Of a stretch of 64,000 nt of DNA, positions 8,694-15,869 are shown piece after piece. The position numbers were made by a program, and so were the translations under genes. The notes under the pieces were generated by a model, which had not been told where the DNA came from, did no database searches, and saw nothing but the letters and a program-made list of their open reading frames with translations. Source of the DNA: Lentisalinibacter sp035655155. Its GTDB lineage: Bacteria > Pseudomonadota > Gammaproteobacteria > Steroidobacterales > Woeseiaceae. The DNA lies in the NCBI GenBank assembly GCA_035655155.1, contig DASRVH010000060.1:1-64000 (forward strand), given 5' to 3'. How positions within the stretch are numbered: position 1 is the stretch's first letter; each line of letters opens with the position of its first letter.

Positions 8694-8730
8694 GGACGGT
8701 CGACTCGCCTGTGCAGCGCGTCGACCGTCC
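8694..8730. terminator. Inverted repeat between convergent genes, likely bidirectional terminator
   Basis: GGACGGTCGAC (8694-8704) and GTCGACCGTCC (8720-8730) form a perfect 11-bp stem with a 15-nt loop, placed between the stop codons at 8687 and 8740. There is no T-tract on either side, so it may act as an attenuating or 3'-protecting hairpin rather than a classical intrinsic terminator. Confidence 0.55.
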
Positions 8731-8739
8731 ACGGAAGAC

Positions 8740-10707
8740 TCAGTAGACGTTTGTCACTGCCTGATTGTAGTTCACGGTATCGACGCCGATACCGCCGCTC
8801 GCCGAGAAGGTCAGGCCCATGAAGTCGAGCGGGTAATAGCTGAACCAGGCGCCGCTGCCGACGTCGCCGACGCCGACGGGGATGGAGACGCTGGCGCCGC
8901 GGGCGTAGCCGCCGATGCCGCCGGCCGGCGCATTCCACAGGCCGAGGGTGCCGGTGAATCCGACCGATACCGAGGCGCCGGTGGAGACCACGGTCGACAT
9001 GTAAAAGCGATAGTCGCCGTCCCAGTCCATGGCCAGTCCGGCCTCCTGGGCCGCGCCCGCGATCGCCTTGACCTCCGGGGCGCCGCCGAAGGTCAGGGTC
9101 TCGAAGCCGGACGCTCGGGACTGGTCGCGCAGGCGGGCGAAGCCCGGCGTCTGCATGATGACGCTGACGGCCCTGGGCCCGTCCTGCGCGAGGATCGCCC
9201 GCCGCAGGTCCCGGTTGCCCGCGAGTTCCAGCAGGAATTGGCCGGCGACGATCTGCAGGTCCTGGTGCGCATCCCGACGCTCCCTGGCGAGCCGCAGGAC
9301 GTCGTCCTTGCTGGCGCCCGCCCCGCACACCTGGTCGTAGGGCGGTCCCACCTGCTGCAGCGCCTTCGGAGGCGCGGCCTGCAGGCTCAGGCCCGAGTCG
9401 CAGTAGAACTCCGTCTTGCAGCTCTGACCCGGGTTGAACGCGCCGAGAAAGGCGACCTTGTTCGAGCCCTCGGGGCAGGCGTAGCATTTGCCCTTGCTCT
9501 CGAAGGTGTCGGCCGGGCAGCCATAGGCGGATCGGACGAAGGTGGCGTCCCTGCGCTCCTTCTTGCCGAGCTTCACACCCCGCTCCTTGCAGGCGTTCGG
9601 CTTGTGGACCGGAGTCATGGTGCGCTTGTAGCCGTTGGGGCAGCGCCAGCACTCGCCCCCGTTGTGAGGCGTGAAATAAAGTTGCTTGCCCTTGCAGCCC
9701 CAGTTCTCGGCGTCCTTGACGAAGACGGCGTCGACCTTCTTCTCCTCGCCGCAGGGCTCCGCGCCGTCTTCACCGCACATGAGGTCGGGCGGCCCGAAGG
9801 AGTCGTTCATTGTGCTGTTGCGGCTGCGGGCCCAGGAGCGGGTGTTCACCGTCTGCGCGCTGCCGGCGGGCGTCTGACCCGCCGGTGCGGGCTGATAGTC
9901 CGGCTGCGAAGGAGCCGGCGCGGCCGGCGGGGCGGCCGGCTGGTAGACGGGCTGCCCGGCAGGCGGCGCGGCGGGTGGCGCGGGAGGCGGTTGATAGGGT
10001 TGCGCCTGCGGTTGATACGGCTGCTGTTGCTGGGCAGGCGGGGGCTGGTAGGCGGGTGGCTGCTGGGCCGGCGGCTGATAAGCCTGCCGGGCCGGGGCGG
10101 GCTGGTAGGCAGGGGGCGCCGGCTGGTACGCCTGGGGCGCGGGCTGATAGGCGCCGGGGGCGGGACTCTGCGGCGCCGCGATGCCCGCCGCGGTCATCTC
10201 CTGGGCATACCACCGCGGGTTGTCGAGCTGCACGGGGATCAGCTTGTACTGGACCGGCATCAGCGCTCCCTGTACCGACACCGCGAGGCTTCGGTCCGGC
10301 TGCACGGTCGCCGTCAGCTGTCCCATCAAAGGCAGGTCGCTGCCCGTGTACTTGCCCGGCGCGGCCGGCGCGATATCGCGCAGCACCACCATGCCCGGCT
10401 CCACCTTCAGCACGAACATGTGCAGCCAGGGGTCGACGGCGTAGGCGCGTCCGCCCTCGATGCGGATCTTCTTGCGGATGGTATTCACCAGCCAGGTGCC
10501 GTCCAGCGGCATGGGCTGCGTGGCCGGTACCTGATCCGCCGTGGGCAGGAACGCCGGGATCTGCGGGATCTGGGGCGTCTGGGCCAGCACCGGCGCCGAC
10601 AGGACGGCGAACAGCAGGGCGGCACAGAGGCCGGAATTACGCGCCATCCGGGGCGGACGGCGGAGCATCCGGTCTCCGCGAGGCGGCAGGAACGCCATCG
10701 TTGCCAT
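8740..10707 (-). CDS. Large secreted protein: Pro/Gln/Tyr repeats, Cys-rich middle, beta-rich C-terminus
   Basis: About 655 residues from the ATG at 10707, which has GGAGAGAG just upstream; an in-frame ATG at 10734 would add nine residues. A signal peptide around MARNSGLCAALLFAVLSAPVLAQ follows a basic extension. Then come a globular domain (about 45-170), an AYQPAP-type repeat linker (about 180-280), and a Cys-rich part (about 300-430) with several spaced CWRCPNGY / CYACPEGS pairs recalling small Cys-rich extracellular modules. A helical stretch and a glycine-rich C-terminal region (about 545-655) of alternating residues follow, which could form an amphipathic sheet or barrel. I do not recognise a named family. 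It follows an ECF sigma gene by 73 bp and may be its target. Confidence 0.8.
   Translation of the reverse strand: MATMAFLPPRGDRMLRRPPRMARNSGLCAALLFAVLSAPVLAQTPQIPQIPAFLPTADQVPATQPMPLDGTWLVNTIRKKIRIEGGRAYAVDPWLHMFVLKVEPGMVVLRDIAPAAPGKYTGSDLPLMGQLTATVQPDRSLAVSVQGALMPVQYKLIPVQLDNPRWYAQEMTAAGIAAPQSPAPGAYQPAPQAYQPAPPAYQPAPARQAYQPPAQQPPAYQPPPAQQQQPYQPQAQPYQPPPAPPAAPPAGQPVYQPAAPPAAPAPSQPDYQPAPAGQTPAGSAQTVNTRSWARSRNSTMNDSFGPPDLMCGEDGAEPCGEEKKVDAVFVKDAENWGCKGKQLYFTPHNGGECWRCPNGYKRTMTPVHKPNACKERGVKLGKKERRDATFVRSAYGCPADTFESKGKCYACPEGSNKVAFLGAFNPGQSCKTEFYCDSGLSLQAAPPKALQQVGPPYDQVCGAGASKDDVLRLARERRDAHQDLQIVAGQFLLELAGNRDLRRAILAQDGPRAVSVIMQTPGFARLRDQSRASGFETLTFGGAPEVKAIAGAAQEAGLAMDWDGDYRFYMSTVVSTGASVSVGFTGTLGLWNAPAGGIGGYARGASVSIPVGVGDVGSGAWFSYYPLDFMGLTFSASGGIGVDTVNYNQAVTNVY
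9881..10160 (-). repeat. Degenerate AYQPAP-coding repeats
   Basis: The segment encodes about ten imperfect copies of A-Y-Q-P-(A/P)-P in a Pro/Gln/Ala background. Copies are clustered most tightly at the 5' side of the gene (10070-10160). Such Tyr/Pro-rich linkers are usually extended and may span the periplasm or cell wall space. Confidence 0.8.
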
Positions 10708-10780
10708 GGTCTCTCTCCGTTTCAAGGATCTCATGCCCCTAAGCAGGGGATGGCCGAAAAAACGATAAAGAGAGCGGCCG

Positions 10781-11365
10781 TCAGTCCGGGTTTTTCTTTT
10801 CGCTCATGTACTTGCGCAGCCAGGCCCGGGCCAGACGCAGATCCCGGCGGCTGGTCGGCTCGGAGACCCCGACCACCCGGGCGGCCTGCTCGTGGGTCAG
10901 GCCGCCGAAGTAGTGGAGCTCCAGAATGCGCGCCATGCGTTCGTCGAAGCCGGCGAGCTTCGACAGGGCTTCGTCCAGGTCCAGCAGATCCTCGTCCGCG
11001 CTGCTGCCCACCGCCGACTCGTCCAGGGTGACCCGCAGGGCATCGCCGCCGCGCTTGGCGGCCTTGCGGGAATTCGCGTGGTTGACCAGCAGGCGGCGCA
11101 TCATGCGCGCCGCCAGCGCGTAGAAGTGCGTCCGGTCCTGCCAGTCGGTGTCCACGCCGATCAGCTTCTCGTAGGCCTCGTGCACGAGGGCCGTCGGCTG
11201 CAGCGTGTGGCCCGGTGACTCGCTGCCGAACAGACGCTGGGCTATCCGCCGGAGCTCCCCGTAGACCAGCGGCGTGAGCGACTCCAGGGCCGCCGCGTCC
11301 CCGTCGGCCCAGTCACGCAGGAGCCGTGTGATCTCTCCGGCATCGGGCGGCGAAGGCTGGGTCAC
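10781..11365 (-). CDS. ECF-type sigma-70 family RNA polymerase sigma factor
   Basis: 194 residues. It matches the ECF subgroup often annotated Sigma70_ECF / RpoE-like (TIGR02999 type): ALTPLVYGELRRIAQ-like sigma-2 entry, LQPTALVHEAYEKL, ALAARMMRRLLVNHA, and region 4 with LDEALSKLA, ILELHYFGGLTHEQAA and a VSEPTSRRDLRLARAWL helix-turn-helix. Members usually lie next to a Ser/Thr kinase or a membrane anti-sigma factor; neither is present here. It begins 18 bp after the YncE-like gene and is followed by the large secreted protein, so either neighbour may belong to its regulon or control it. Family assignment is strong, mode of control unknown. Confidence 0.92.
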   Translation of the reverse strand: MTQPSPPDAGEITRLLRDWADGDAAALESLTPLVYGELRRIAQRLFGSESPGHTLQPTALVHEAYEKLIGVDTDWQDRTHFYALAARMMRRLLVNHANSRKAAKRGGDALRVTLDESAVGSSADEDLLDLDEALSKLAGFDERMARILELHYFGGLTHEQAARVVGVSEPTSRRDLRLARAWLRKYMSEKKNPD

Positions 11366-11383
11366 GGCGCGGCCTCCGCGGTT

Positions 11384-12409
11384 TCAGGGCGAGAGGATGA
11401 CGCCGAGGGCGTCGGGTTCGCGGTCCGTGGGCCAGCGTGCCAGGACCTCCCACGACGCCGTGTCGATGACCGCGATCTCGTCGCCGCCGCTAACGGCGAC
11501 CCAGGCCCGATCGCCATCCGGGTGGATTTCCACGCCGGTCGGCAGTGCCGCCCTGCCGAGCAGCGTGTCCTTGTACTCCGCATCGGGCTCGGCAATGGGG
11601 ATGCTGCGCACGAGCTCGCGGCCCGCCACATCGAATACGGATACCGTCGCCGCCCGTGCGTTGGTCACCAGCGCATGGCTGCCGTCCGGCGTGAAGGCGA
11701 TGCGGATGGGCACGCCCGACGAGTCGAGGGTGGCCAGGACCTCGAGCGTGGCGGCATCCACGACGCTGACCGTATCCGCGGCCCGGTTGGTGACCCAGAC
11801 CTCGGCCCCGTCCCGGGTGACGCCCACGCCCTCGGCGCCGTCGCCGGTGACGATCGAGCCCGTCACCCCGGCGGCCGCGATGTCCACCTTTTCCAGCGTG
11901 CCGGCGGCGATATTGGTGACCCAGGCGTGCCTGCCGTCCGGCGAGACGGCCACCATGTGCGCGGTGCCCGGACCTACCGGGATGCGCGCGACCACCTCGC
12001 CCTCCCCGATATCCACTACCAGCAGGCTGTTCACCCCTTCGGCCGTGACGGCCAGCCGCCCGTCCGGCAGGAAAGCCATGCCGTGCGGCCGGCTGTTCTC
12101 GCCGAGGTCGATGACACGCACGACCTCGCGGGCCGGCCAGTCGATCACGGTCAGACTGTCGCCCGGCTTGTCCCGGCGGCCGTAGTTGCTCACCACCGCA
12201 TGGCGCCCGTCCGGGGAGATCTCGATCTCGTGGGGGCCGACGCCGGTATCGAACCAGCTCAGCCGCTCGCCGGAGCCGGTATCCAGGGCCCAGACGGTAT
12301 CGGCGCTCTTGTTGCCCACCAGGAGGACGTCGCCGGCGACGGCCATCGCCGGCAGCAGCGCTGCGGCCAGGAGCCAGGCCCGGCGCAGGATTCCGCCCGT
12401 GCCGGTCAC
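11384..12409 (-). CDS. YncE/YVTN-type beta-propeller protein, exported
   Basis: 341 residues from a GTG that overlaps the hemG stop codon (GTGA). A signal peptide (RRAWLLAAALLPAMAVAG) is followed by seven blades of about 40-45 residues, each with a variant of V-x-P-D-G-x-x-A-x-V-T-N and a V-x-V-I-D strand. Such periplasmic propellers (YncE-like) bind partners or DNA, or act in redox-protein clusters; no active site is apparent. Overlap with hemG indicates co-translation and hints at a role in the same redox/heme context, but this is contextual only. Confidence 0.9.
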   Translation of the reverse strand: MTGTGGILRRAWLLAAALLPAMAVAGDVLLVGNKSADTVWALDTGSGERLSWFDTGVGPHEIEISPDGRHAVVSNYGRRDKPGDSLTVIDWPAREVVRVIDLGENSRPHGMAFLPDGRLAVTAEGVNSLLVVDIGEGEVVARIPVGPGTAHMVAVSPDGRHAWVTNIAAGTLEKVDIAAAGVTGSIVTGDGAEGVGVTRDGAEVWVTNRAADTVSVVDAATLEVLATLDSSGVPIRIAFTPDGSHALVTNARAATVSVFDVAGRELVRSIPIAEPDAEYKDTLLGRAALPTGVEIHPDGDRAWVAVSGGDEIAVIDTASWEVLARWPTDREPDALGVILSP

Positions 12410-12942
12410 GCCAGCGTCATCAGGTAGCGGCCGTAGGCGGCCACATCGTCCCAGTCGGTGTAGTCGATGACGGCGTGCCGGTCGGTGGGACCGCCGGTGA
12501 ACTTCATGATCATCTGGATGGCCACGGTGTCGAGCGGGCCCCAGGAGGGATAGTCGACCTTACCGGCCAGCACCTTCAGGTCCCGGGGCTGCCAGGAGGA
12601 GCGTTCGAGGAACTTCTGCATGTACCGGTTACCCTCCACCGTCGCCTTCTCCGGGGTTCGGGCGGTGACCGACACGTTGAAGAAGCTGTGCGGTTTCGCC
12701 TCGAGTGTCTCCCGCTTCGTGTCGACGAACTCGAACACCTCGTCGTCGTAGGTGCCGTAGTAGACGGGCGCGCCCAGCGCTATGACGTCGGGCGCATCGA
12801 GGTCGACGCCCTCGTGGATCGCCTCGACGACGTCCATCATCTCGCTTTCGCCGCCGGCCTCGTCGATGGCGTCGCACATGCGTCGCGCGATCCGGGCCGT
12901 ATGGCCGCTGCGACTCCGGTATAGGATCAGTACGGACGTCAT
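12406..12942 (-). CDS. hemG: Menaquinone-dependent protoporphyrinogen IX oxidase (flavodoxin fold)
   Basis: 178 residues from ATG 12942 (GGGAG 8 nt upstream; a GTG at 12951 would add three residues). The flavodoxin FMN loop LILYRSRSGHTARIA opens the protein. HemG hallmarks follow: GAPVYYGTY, ARTPEKAT, a long insert containing KFLERSSWQP, YPSWG and IMKFTGGPTD, and the C-terminal VIDYTDWDDVA. The enzyme oxidises protoporphyrinogen IX to protoporphyrin IX, passing electrons via FMN to quinone at the inner membrane. It lies in a co-directional group with a heme-binding ferric-reductase-like protein. A 13-codon ORF overlaps its start. Confidence 0.93.
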   Translation of the reverse strand: MTSVLILYRSRSGHTARIARRMCDAIDEAGGESEMMDVVEAIHEGVDLDAPDVIALGAPVYYGTYDDEVFEFVDTKRETLEAKPHSFFNVSVTARTPEKATVEGNRYMQKFLERSSWQPRDLKVLAGKVDYPSWGPLDTVAIQMIMKFTGGPTDRHAVIDYTDWDDVAAYGRYLMTLA

Positions 12943-12980
12943 GTCTTCCACTCCCTGCGGGTCAGCCGCTTATCCTGCAT
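12939..12980 (-). CDS. Candidate 13-codon leader ORF coupled to hemG
   Basis: ATG at 12980, preceded by GAGG about 8 nt upstream, opens a 13-residue frame (MQDKRLTRREWKT). Its TGA overlaps the hemG ATG as ATGA. The peptide is very basic and has no obvious regulatory residue run. It may serve translational coupling, or be fortuitous; there is no protein-level evidence. Confidence 0.35.
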   Translation of the reverse strand: MQDKRLTRREWKT

Positions 12981-13009
12981 CAGTGGCACCTCGGCGGACA
13001 AGCAGGGCG

Positions 13010-13180
13010 TCACTGCCCCGCGGCATCGCCGCCGTCTTCGGCGGGCGCCTCGATACGGCTCTCCTCCACGAGCAGCACCAGCGCCATGTCCTGGCTGCGC
13101 GCCCAGGCGAAGGCCAGCGCCGCGCCCAGCATCAGGGCGAGCATGATGCCGGTTGCGCGGTACAGATAAATACGCCGCAT
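13010..13180 (-). CDS. 56-aa single-pass membrane protein
   Basis: A short frame starting MRRIYLYRATGIMLALMLGAALAF: a basic N-terminus, one transmembrane segment (about 10-26) and an acidic tail (VEESRIEAPAEDGG). The topology resembles small assembly or stabilising subunits of membrane oxidoreductases. It begins 21 bp after the ferric-reductase-like gene on the same strand and precedes hemG, so it may be an accessory subunit of that reductase. No family recognised. Codon use matches its neighbours. Confidence 0.6.
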   Translation of the reverse strand: MRRIYLYRATGIMLALMLGAALAFAWARSQDMALVLLVEESRIEAPAEDGGDAAGQ

Positions 13181-13201
13181 CGCCGTCTCCGTGTCCTTCC
13201 G

Positions 13202-14518
13202 CTACACCAGCTCGAAACGTTCCGAGCGTATTCTCGCCCGCGGGATGCCGCGCGCACGCAGCGCGTACTCCACCGCGTCCATCATCGGCGGCGGTCCGCA
13301 GACGAAATGCATGCGCTCGATGCCTTCCCGGGGCAGGCGGCGCGCGAGCAGCGCCTCGTCGATGACGCCGCGCTCGCCGGTCCAGCCCTCGGGCGGCTCC
13401 TCGATGACGGGGACGACGGTCAGCGCCAGCCGATCTGCCAGCTCCCCGAGGGCTTCGCGGTACGGCGTGTCCTCCCATCGCGGCGACCCGTAGAACAACA
13501 GCACCGGCCGCGGGTCGCCCCGGTCCGCCATCGTCCGCAGCATACCCAGGAACGGCGCGATGCCGACGCCGCCGGCGAAGAAGACGTAACCGGCCGCGGG
13601 CGAGCGGTCCGGCGAGAACGAGCCGTGGGGCCCGTCCAGCCAGGCCCGCCGGCCCGGCTCCACGTCGCCGATGCCGGAGGTGAAATCCCCCAGCTCCTCC
13701 ACGGCAAATTCCAGCCGCGGGCCTGCCTCTGCGCTGGACGAGAACGAGAAGGGATGCTCCTCGACGCTGTACGGGGTCCGGCTCAGACAGACCCAGGCGA
13801 ACTGCCCGGGCCGGAACTCGATGCCGTCGTGGCCCTCCGGCTCCAGCGCGAGGCTCCAGGTCCGGCCTCGCTCGGCCTCGACCGCGGCCACCCGCCAGGG
13901 CCGGCGGAACTGGAAGGCGGGCTTCGCGAGCCGCAGCCAGGCGAAAGAGGCGACCAGTGCCGCCGAAATTGCGATCAGCACCCATTCCTTCCAGGCCGTG
14001 GCCGCGTAGCGGGCCGACAGATGGATATGGCCGTGGGCGAGGCCCAGGCCGGCCAGTCCGAGGAGCGCGTGACTCACCCGCCATTGTTCGTAGCCGAGCC
14101 CGATGCGCTTGCGCGCGAGCGACAGCACAAGGAGGAGCACGAGCGTGTAGAGCGCCCAGTTGCCGAGCCGGGTGCCGGCGGTGCCGCCGAACGGGTCCAG
14201 CAGGGCCGCCATGGCGGGCCGGTCGGCCACCAGCAGCAGCGGGTGGGCCAGCAGGAGGCCGACCGCCATCATGCCCATCTCCCGGTGGTACTTCAGGATG
14301 ATGTCGATGCCGTAGGGCGCCGTGACGTGGCGGTAACGGGCGATGAGCAGGAACTGCACGGCGGCCTGCGCCAGCGCGACAAAGGCGAGCGCCACGGACA
14401 GTTCGGCCAGGAAGGAGCGGCCCGGCGGGGTGGGCGAGATCATCATCACCACCAGCGGGGCGAGGATGACCGCCAGATAGGCGGCAACCCAGAACACTCC
14501 CTCGATGGTTCGCCCCAT
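13202..14518 (-). CDS. Membrane ferric-reductase-like flavoprotein (di-heme domain plus FAD/NAD module)
   Basis: 438 residues. An N-terminal membrane domain of about six helices (1-205) carries two His pairs suited to bis-His heme: His in YHREMG and in LLLAHPLL (14 apart), and His in VSHALLG and LAHGHIH (13 apart). The C-terminal ferredoxin-NADP reductase-type module has HPFSFSSS (FAD), GGVGIAPFLGM (NAD(P) phosphate loop) and FVCGPPPMMDAV. This is the FRE/NOX-like family (COG4097), moving electrons from NAD(P)H through FAD and hemes across the membrane. The acceptor could be ferric iron, a periplasmic protein or oxygen. It is divergent from the exported MsrB/MsrA genes. Confidence 0.9.
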   Translation of the reverse strand: MGRTIEGVFWVAAYLAVILAPLVVMMISPTPPGRSFLAELSVALAFVALAQAAVQFLLIARYRHVTAPYGIDIILKYHREMGMMAVGLLLAHPLLLVADRPAMAALLDPFGGTAGTRLGNWALYTLVLLLVLSLARKRIGLGYEQWRVSHALLGLAGLGLAHGHIHLSARYAATAWKEWVLIAISAALVASFAWLRLAKPAFQFRRPWRVAAVEAERGRTWSLALEPEGHDGIEFRPGQFAWVCLSRTPYSVEEHPFSFSSSAEAGPRLEFAVEELGDFTSGIGDVEPGRRAWLDGPHGSFSPDRSPAAGYVFFAGGVGIAPFLGMLRTMADRGDPRPVLLFYGSPRWEDTPYREALGELADRLALTVVPVIEEPPEGWTGERGVIDEALLARRLPREGIERMHFVCGPPPMMDAVEYALRARGIPRARIRSERFELV

Positions 14519-14678
14519 GTCCGGACTCCCTGTGCGGCGCCGGCGGTGTGGTGCATCGATCGGCGATCCGCCGCCGAACTACCTGTAAGACGCGACCGCC
14601 GGGAAACAATTAGCCGGTCGGAACGGTCTCATTCACTGTACAGGCCTTTTTCAGCCTGCTGCCATCACGGAAAGACAC

Positions 14679-15221
14679 ATGGACAGACGCACCCTGCTCA
14701 AACGGCTCCTCCTCGCCGCCGGCGCCCTGGCCGCCGGTCCGGCCCTGGCGGAGCGCGGAGCGGACGCGCAGGCCGGGGCCGCCGGCGACGCGAAGGAGTT
14801 CCCCCCGGTGAATATCACCCGCGAGCAATGGAAGGAGATGCTGCCTGCCGACCGCTTTCGGATCCTGTTCCGCGAGGGCACCGAGCCGGCCGGCTCCAGC
14901 CCCCTGAACGAAATCTACGAGCCCGGCACCTACATCTGCGCAGCCTGCTACCTGCCGCTGTTCGCGAGCGAGGACAAGTTCGACAGCGGCACGGGCTGGC
15001 CCAGCTTCACCCAGCCCATCGAGGGCCGGGTCGACACTAAACTGGACTTCAAGCTGATCCTGCCCCGCACCGAATACCACTGCATCCGCTGCGGCGGCCA
15101 CCAGGGCCACGTGTTCGACGACGGCCCGCCGCCCACCGGCCAGCGCTGGTGCAACAACGGCCTGGCGCTGCGTTTCGTGCCGGAGGGCGAGGAGTTGCCC
15201 GCCCTGAGGACCTCGGCATGA
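14679..15221 (+). CDS. msrB: Exported peptide-methionine (R)-S-oxide reductase
   Basis: 180 residues. The N-terminus MDRRTLLKRLLLAAGALAAG has twin-arginine-like charge plus a hydrophobic core, so the protein is exported by Tat or Sec. The MsrB domain (about 45-170) has the structural zinc pairs CAAC and CIRC, the SGTGWPSF motif, GHVFDDGP, and the catalytic Cys in RWCNNGLALRF. It reduces methionine-R-sulfoxide in envelope proteins. The stop overlaps the start of msrA (ATGA), so the pair is translationally coupled. GGAAAG precedes the ATG. Confidence 0.95.
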   Translation: MDRRTLLKRLLLAAGALAAGPALAERGADAQAGAAGDAKEFPPVNITREQWKEMLPADRFRILFREGTEPAGSSPLNEIYEPGTYICAACYLPLFASEDKFDSGTGWPSFTQPIEGRVDTKLDFKLILPRTEYHCIRCGGHQGHVFDDGPPPTGQRWCNNGLALRFVPEGEELPALRTSA

Positions 15222-15823
15222 GAAAGTCTGCTGCGACACTGGCAGGGCTGATCCTGTGCGCGCTGGCTGCCGGCCCGCTGGCCGCCGCCGAGGCGGTGGC
15301 CACCTTCGCCGGCGGCTGCTTCTGGTGCATGGAGCCGCCCTACGACGAACTGGAGGGCGTCGAGTCGACCGTCTCCGGCTTCATGGGTGGCGACGTGCAG
15401 GACCCCAGCTACGAGCAGGTGGTGCGCGGCGGCACCGGCCACGCGGAGGTGGTGCAGGTGACTTACGATCCCGACGTGGTCAGCTACGAGACGCTGCTCG
15501 AAGTGTACTGGCGCAACGTCGACCCGTTCGACGGTGGCGGACAGTTCTGCGACCGCGGGCCCTCCTACCGGGCGGAGATCTTCTGGCACACCGAGGCCCA
15601 GCGCGAGGCGGCCCTGGAGTCGCGGGCTGCGCTGGACGAGCGCTTCGAGAAGGACATCGTGGTGGACATCACCGAGGCCGGTGACTTCTGGCCGGCGGAG
15701 GACTACCACCAGAACTACTACGAGAAGAATCCGGTCCGCTACAAGTTCTACCGCTGGAATTGCGGCCGCGACGGCCGCCTGCAGGAAGTGTGGGGCGAGG
15801 AGGCCGGGGGGGCAGAGAGCTGA
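15218..15823 (+). CDS. msrA: Exported peptide-methionine (S)-S-oxide reductase
   Basis: 201 residues from the ATG overlapping the msrB stop. A signal peptide (MRKSAATLAGLILCALAAGPLAA) precedes the MsrA domain. The catalytic motif GGCFWCMEPP is present, followed by GFMGGD, GTGHAEVVQV and, near the end, AEDYHQNYYEKNP, all typical. With exported MsrB this gives repair of both methionine sulfoxide epimers in the periplasm, normally needing an electron donor such as a DsbD-type thiol relay. A thioredoxin-CcdA fusion encoded at 51174-52457 could be one candidate. Confidence 0.95.
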   Translation: MRKSAATLAGLILCALAAGPLAAAEAVATFAGGCFWCMEPPYDELEGVESTVSGFMGGDVQDPSYEQVVRGGTGHAEVVQVTYDPDVVSYETLLEVYWRNVDPFDGGGQFCDRGPSYRAEIFWHTEAQREAALESRAALDERFEKDIVVDITEAGDFWPAEDYHQNYYEKNPVRYKFYRWNCGRDGRLQEVWGEEAGGAES

Positions 15824-15869
15824 CGGCTAGCGGACCGCCAGCGGCCGCGCGGCCCGTGCGAGAGGCTCT

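Noticed and set aside
9881..10160. Regular repeats resembling a CRISPR array at first sight
   Set aside because: Repeats are in-frame AYQPAP codons of variable spacing with no spacers, and no cas gene is nearby.
10735..10780. Hairpin CCCCTGCTTAGGGG after the sigma-factor gene as a terminator
   Set aside because: The stem is only 5 bp without a T-run, and it sits directly at the start region of the next gene.
14619..14640. GGAAC near 14620 as an ECF-type -35 for msrB
   Set aside because: No matching -10 could be assigned with confidence.
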